A stretch of DNA of 64,000 nucleotides from Aestuariibaculum sediminum (GTDB taxonomy: Bacteria; Bacteroidota; Bacteroidia; Flavobacteriales; Flavobacteriaceae). The stretch's first letter is position 1. Each line of letters opens with the position of its first letter. The notes beneath the pieces are model-generated. The model was not told the origin of the DNA. It did not search any database and saw nothing but the letters and a program-made list of their open reading frames with translations. The translations under genes and the position numbers were made by a program. The stretch is from positions 98,547 to 162,546 of the forward strand of contig NZ_JACVXB010000007.1 of NCBI RefSeq assembly GCF_014596945.1, in the 5' to 3' direction. Of the stretch, positions 63,627 to 64,000 are shown one piece after another.

Positions 63627-64000
63627 AGGTTTTCTTATTTAATTTTTCATCGGATAACATAAGCTTTCCCATTTCATCTAGGTAAATCCCTTCTTCAAAT
63701 GGAATCAGGTTCTTAGCAAACTCCAACACCCTTTTCACATCTGATTCCTTGTTACTAATATCTAAGGTTAGATCTTGCCTATCTTCTAGAGCCAGAATAC
63801 TAACATTGAGCATAGATTTTAGCGTATTAAATAGGTCTACATAGTTATACACCCGACCATAGTTCAAATAATTGCCCTTATTCTTACCTCCAATTGGGGA
63901 TAACAACTTGAAATTTTCTTGGCTCAATTCTCTTACTCTTTCCAGATTTGTAACGGCTTTTTGAAGTTTCTTTTTATTCTTCTTGTTCGCTTTGTTTTTC
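63610..64000 (-). CDS. Small protein of a four-member paralogous array (member 4), 5' end outside window
   Basis: The frame stays open from the stop at 63610 to the right edge, so the start lies beyond 64000; a TTG at 63927 is not a convincing start because upstream codons encode a basic stretch (KKNKKKLQKAVTNLERVREL) like the start of member 2. Then come NFKLLSPIGGKNKGNYLNYGRVYNY, MLNVSILALED and VLEFAKNLIPFEEGIYLDEMGKLM. Function unknown. Confidence 0.65.
   Translation of the reverse strand, partial: KNKANKKNKKKLQKAVTNLERVRELSQENFKLLSPIGGKNKGNYLNYGRVYNYVDLFNTLKSMLNVSILALEDRQDLTLDISNKESDVKRVLEFAKNLIPFEEGIYLDEMGKLMLSDEKLNKKTYETQD

Overview
The window is AT-rich chromosomal DNA of a member of the Bacteroidota, almost certainly a marine-type Flavobacteriaceae. 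This rests on SusC/SusD transporters, a type IX secretion C-terminal tail on a secreted lyase, a long NusB, DUF3276 (PUR-type), YajC and DUF1573 neighbours, TAnnTTTG-type -7 promoter boxes and a formylglycine-type sulfatase. No rRNA gene, complete tRNA gene, CRISPR array or integrase is visible.

Positions 1-32 kb are ordinary flavobacterial core: HMG-CoA lyase (cut by the left edge), pyrD, pepT, a sulfatase, a large AsmA-like protein, a decayed YdeI-type gene, proC-proB-proA, yajC, a DUF1573 lipoprotein, nusB, an ABC exporter, a PUR-type protein, csaA, a cyclophilin-FKBP fusion, recQ, kdsD-tatC, lptB, AIM24-like and DUF4442 proteins, and a PadR-PspC-DUF2807 cluster. Two copies of a roughly 135-bp hairpin-forming repeat lie at gene ends (3128-3259 and 32065-32199).

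Positions 32.2-44.5 kb hold a polysaccharide-utilisation-type locus that I read as a peptidoglycan amino-sugar scavenging system. It comprises NamZ (exo-muramidase), NagZ (GH3), MurQ (MurNAc-6-P etherase), a sodium symporter, SusD, SusC, a NagX-like membrane acetyltransferase and a divergent DeoR-family regulator. Next come two YceI proteins flanking an outer-membrane barrel, and a CBM9-like protein.

From 48.5 kb the window becomes accessory. Three 153-bp direct repeats surround a frameshifted HExxH protein and a lipoprotein. They are followed by a frameshifted secreted protein with a eukaryote-like CBM14 chitin-binding pattern, an unknown secreted protein and a PL11 rhamnogalacturonan lyase with a type IX tail. 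From about 55.3 kb every gene is on the minus strand and the content looks like defence: AbiGi, a PIN-like protein, a possible PD-(D/E)XK protein, a membrane coiled-coil protein and a GNAT. Several of these are separated by related imperfectly palindromic spacers that resemble gene-cassette recombination sites. A translationally coupled TIR / SLATT (DUF4231) / TIR operon follows (60.1-62.2 kb) and is my best candidate for a little-described immune system. The right end (62.5-64 kb) is an operon of four small paralogous proteins of unknown function, the last cut by the window edge.
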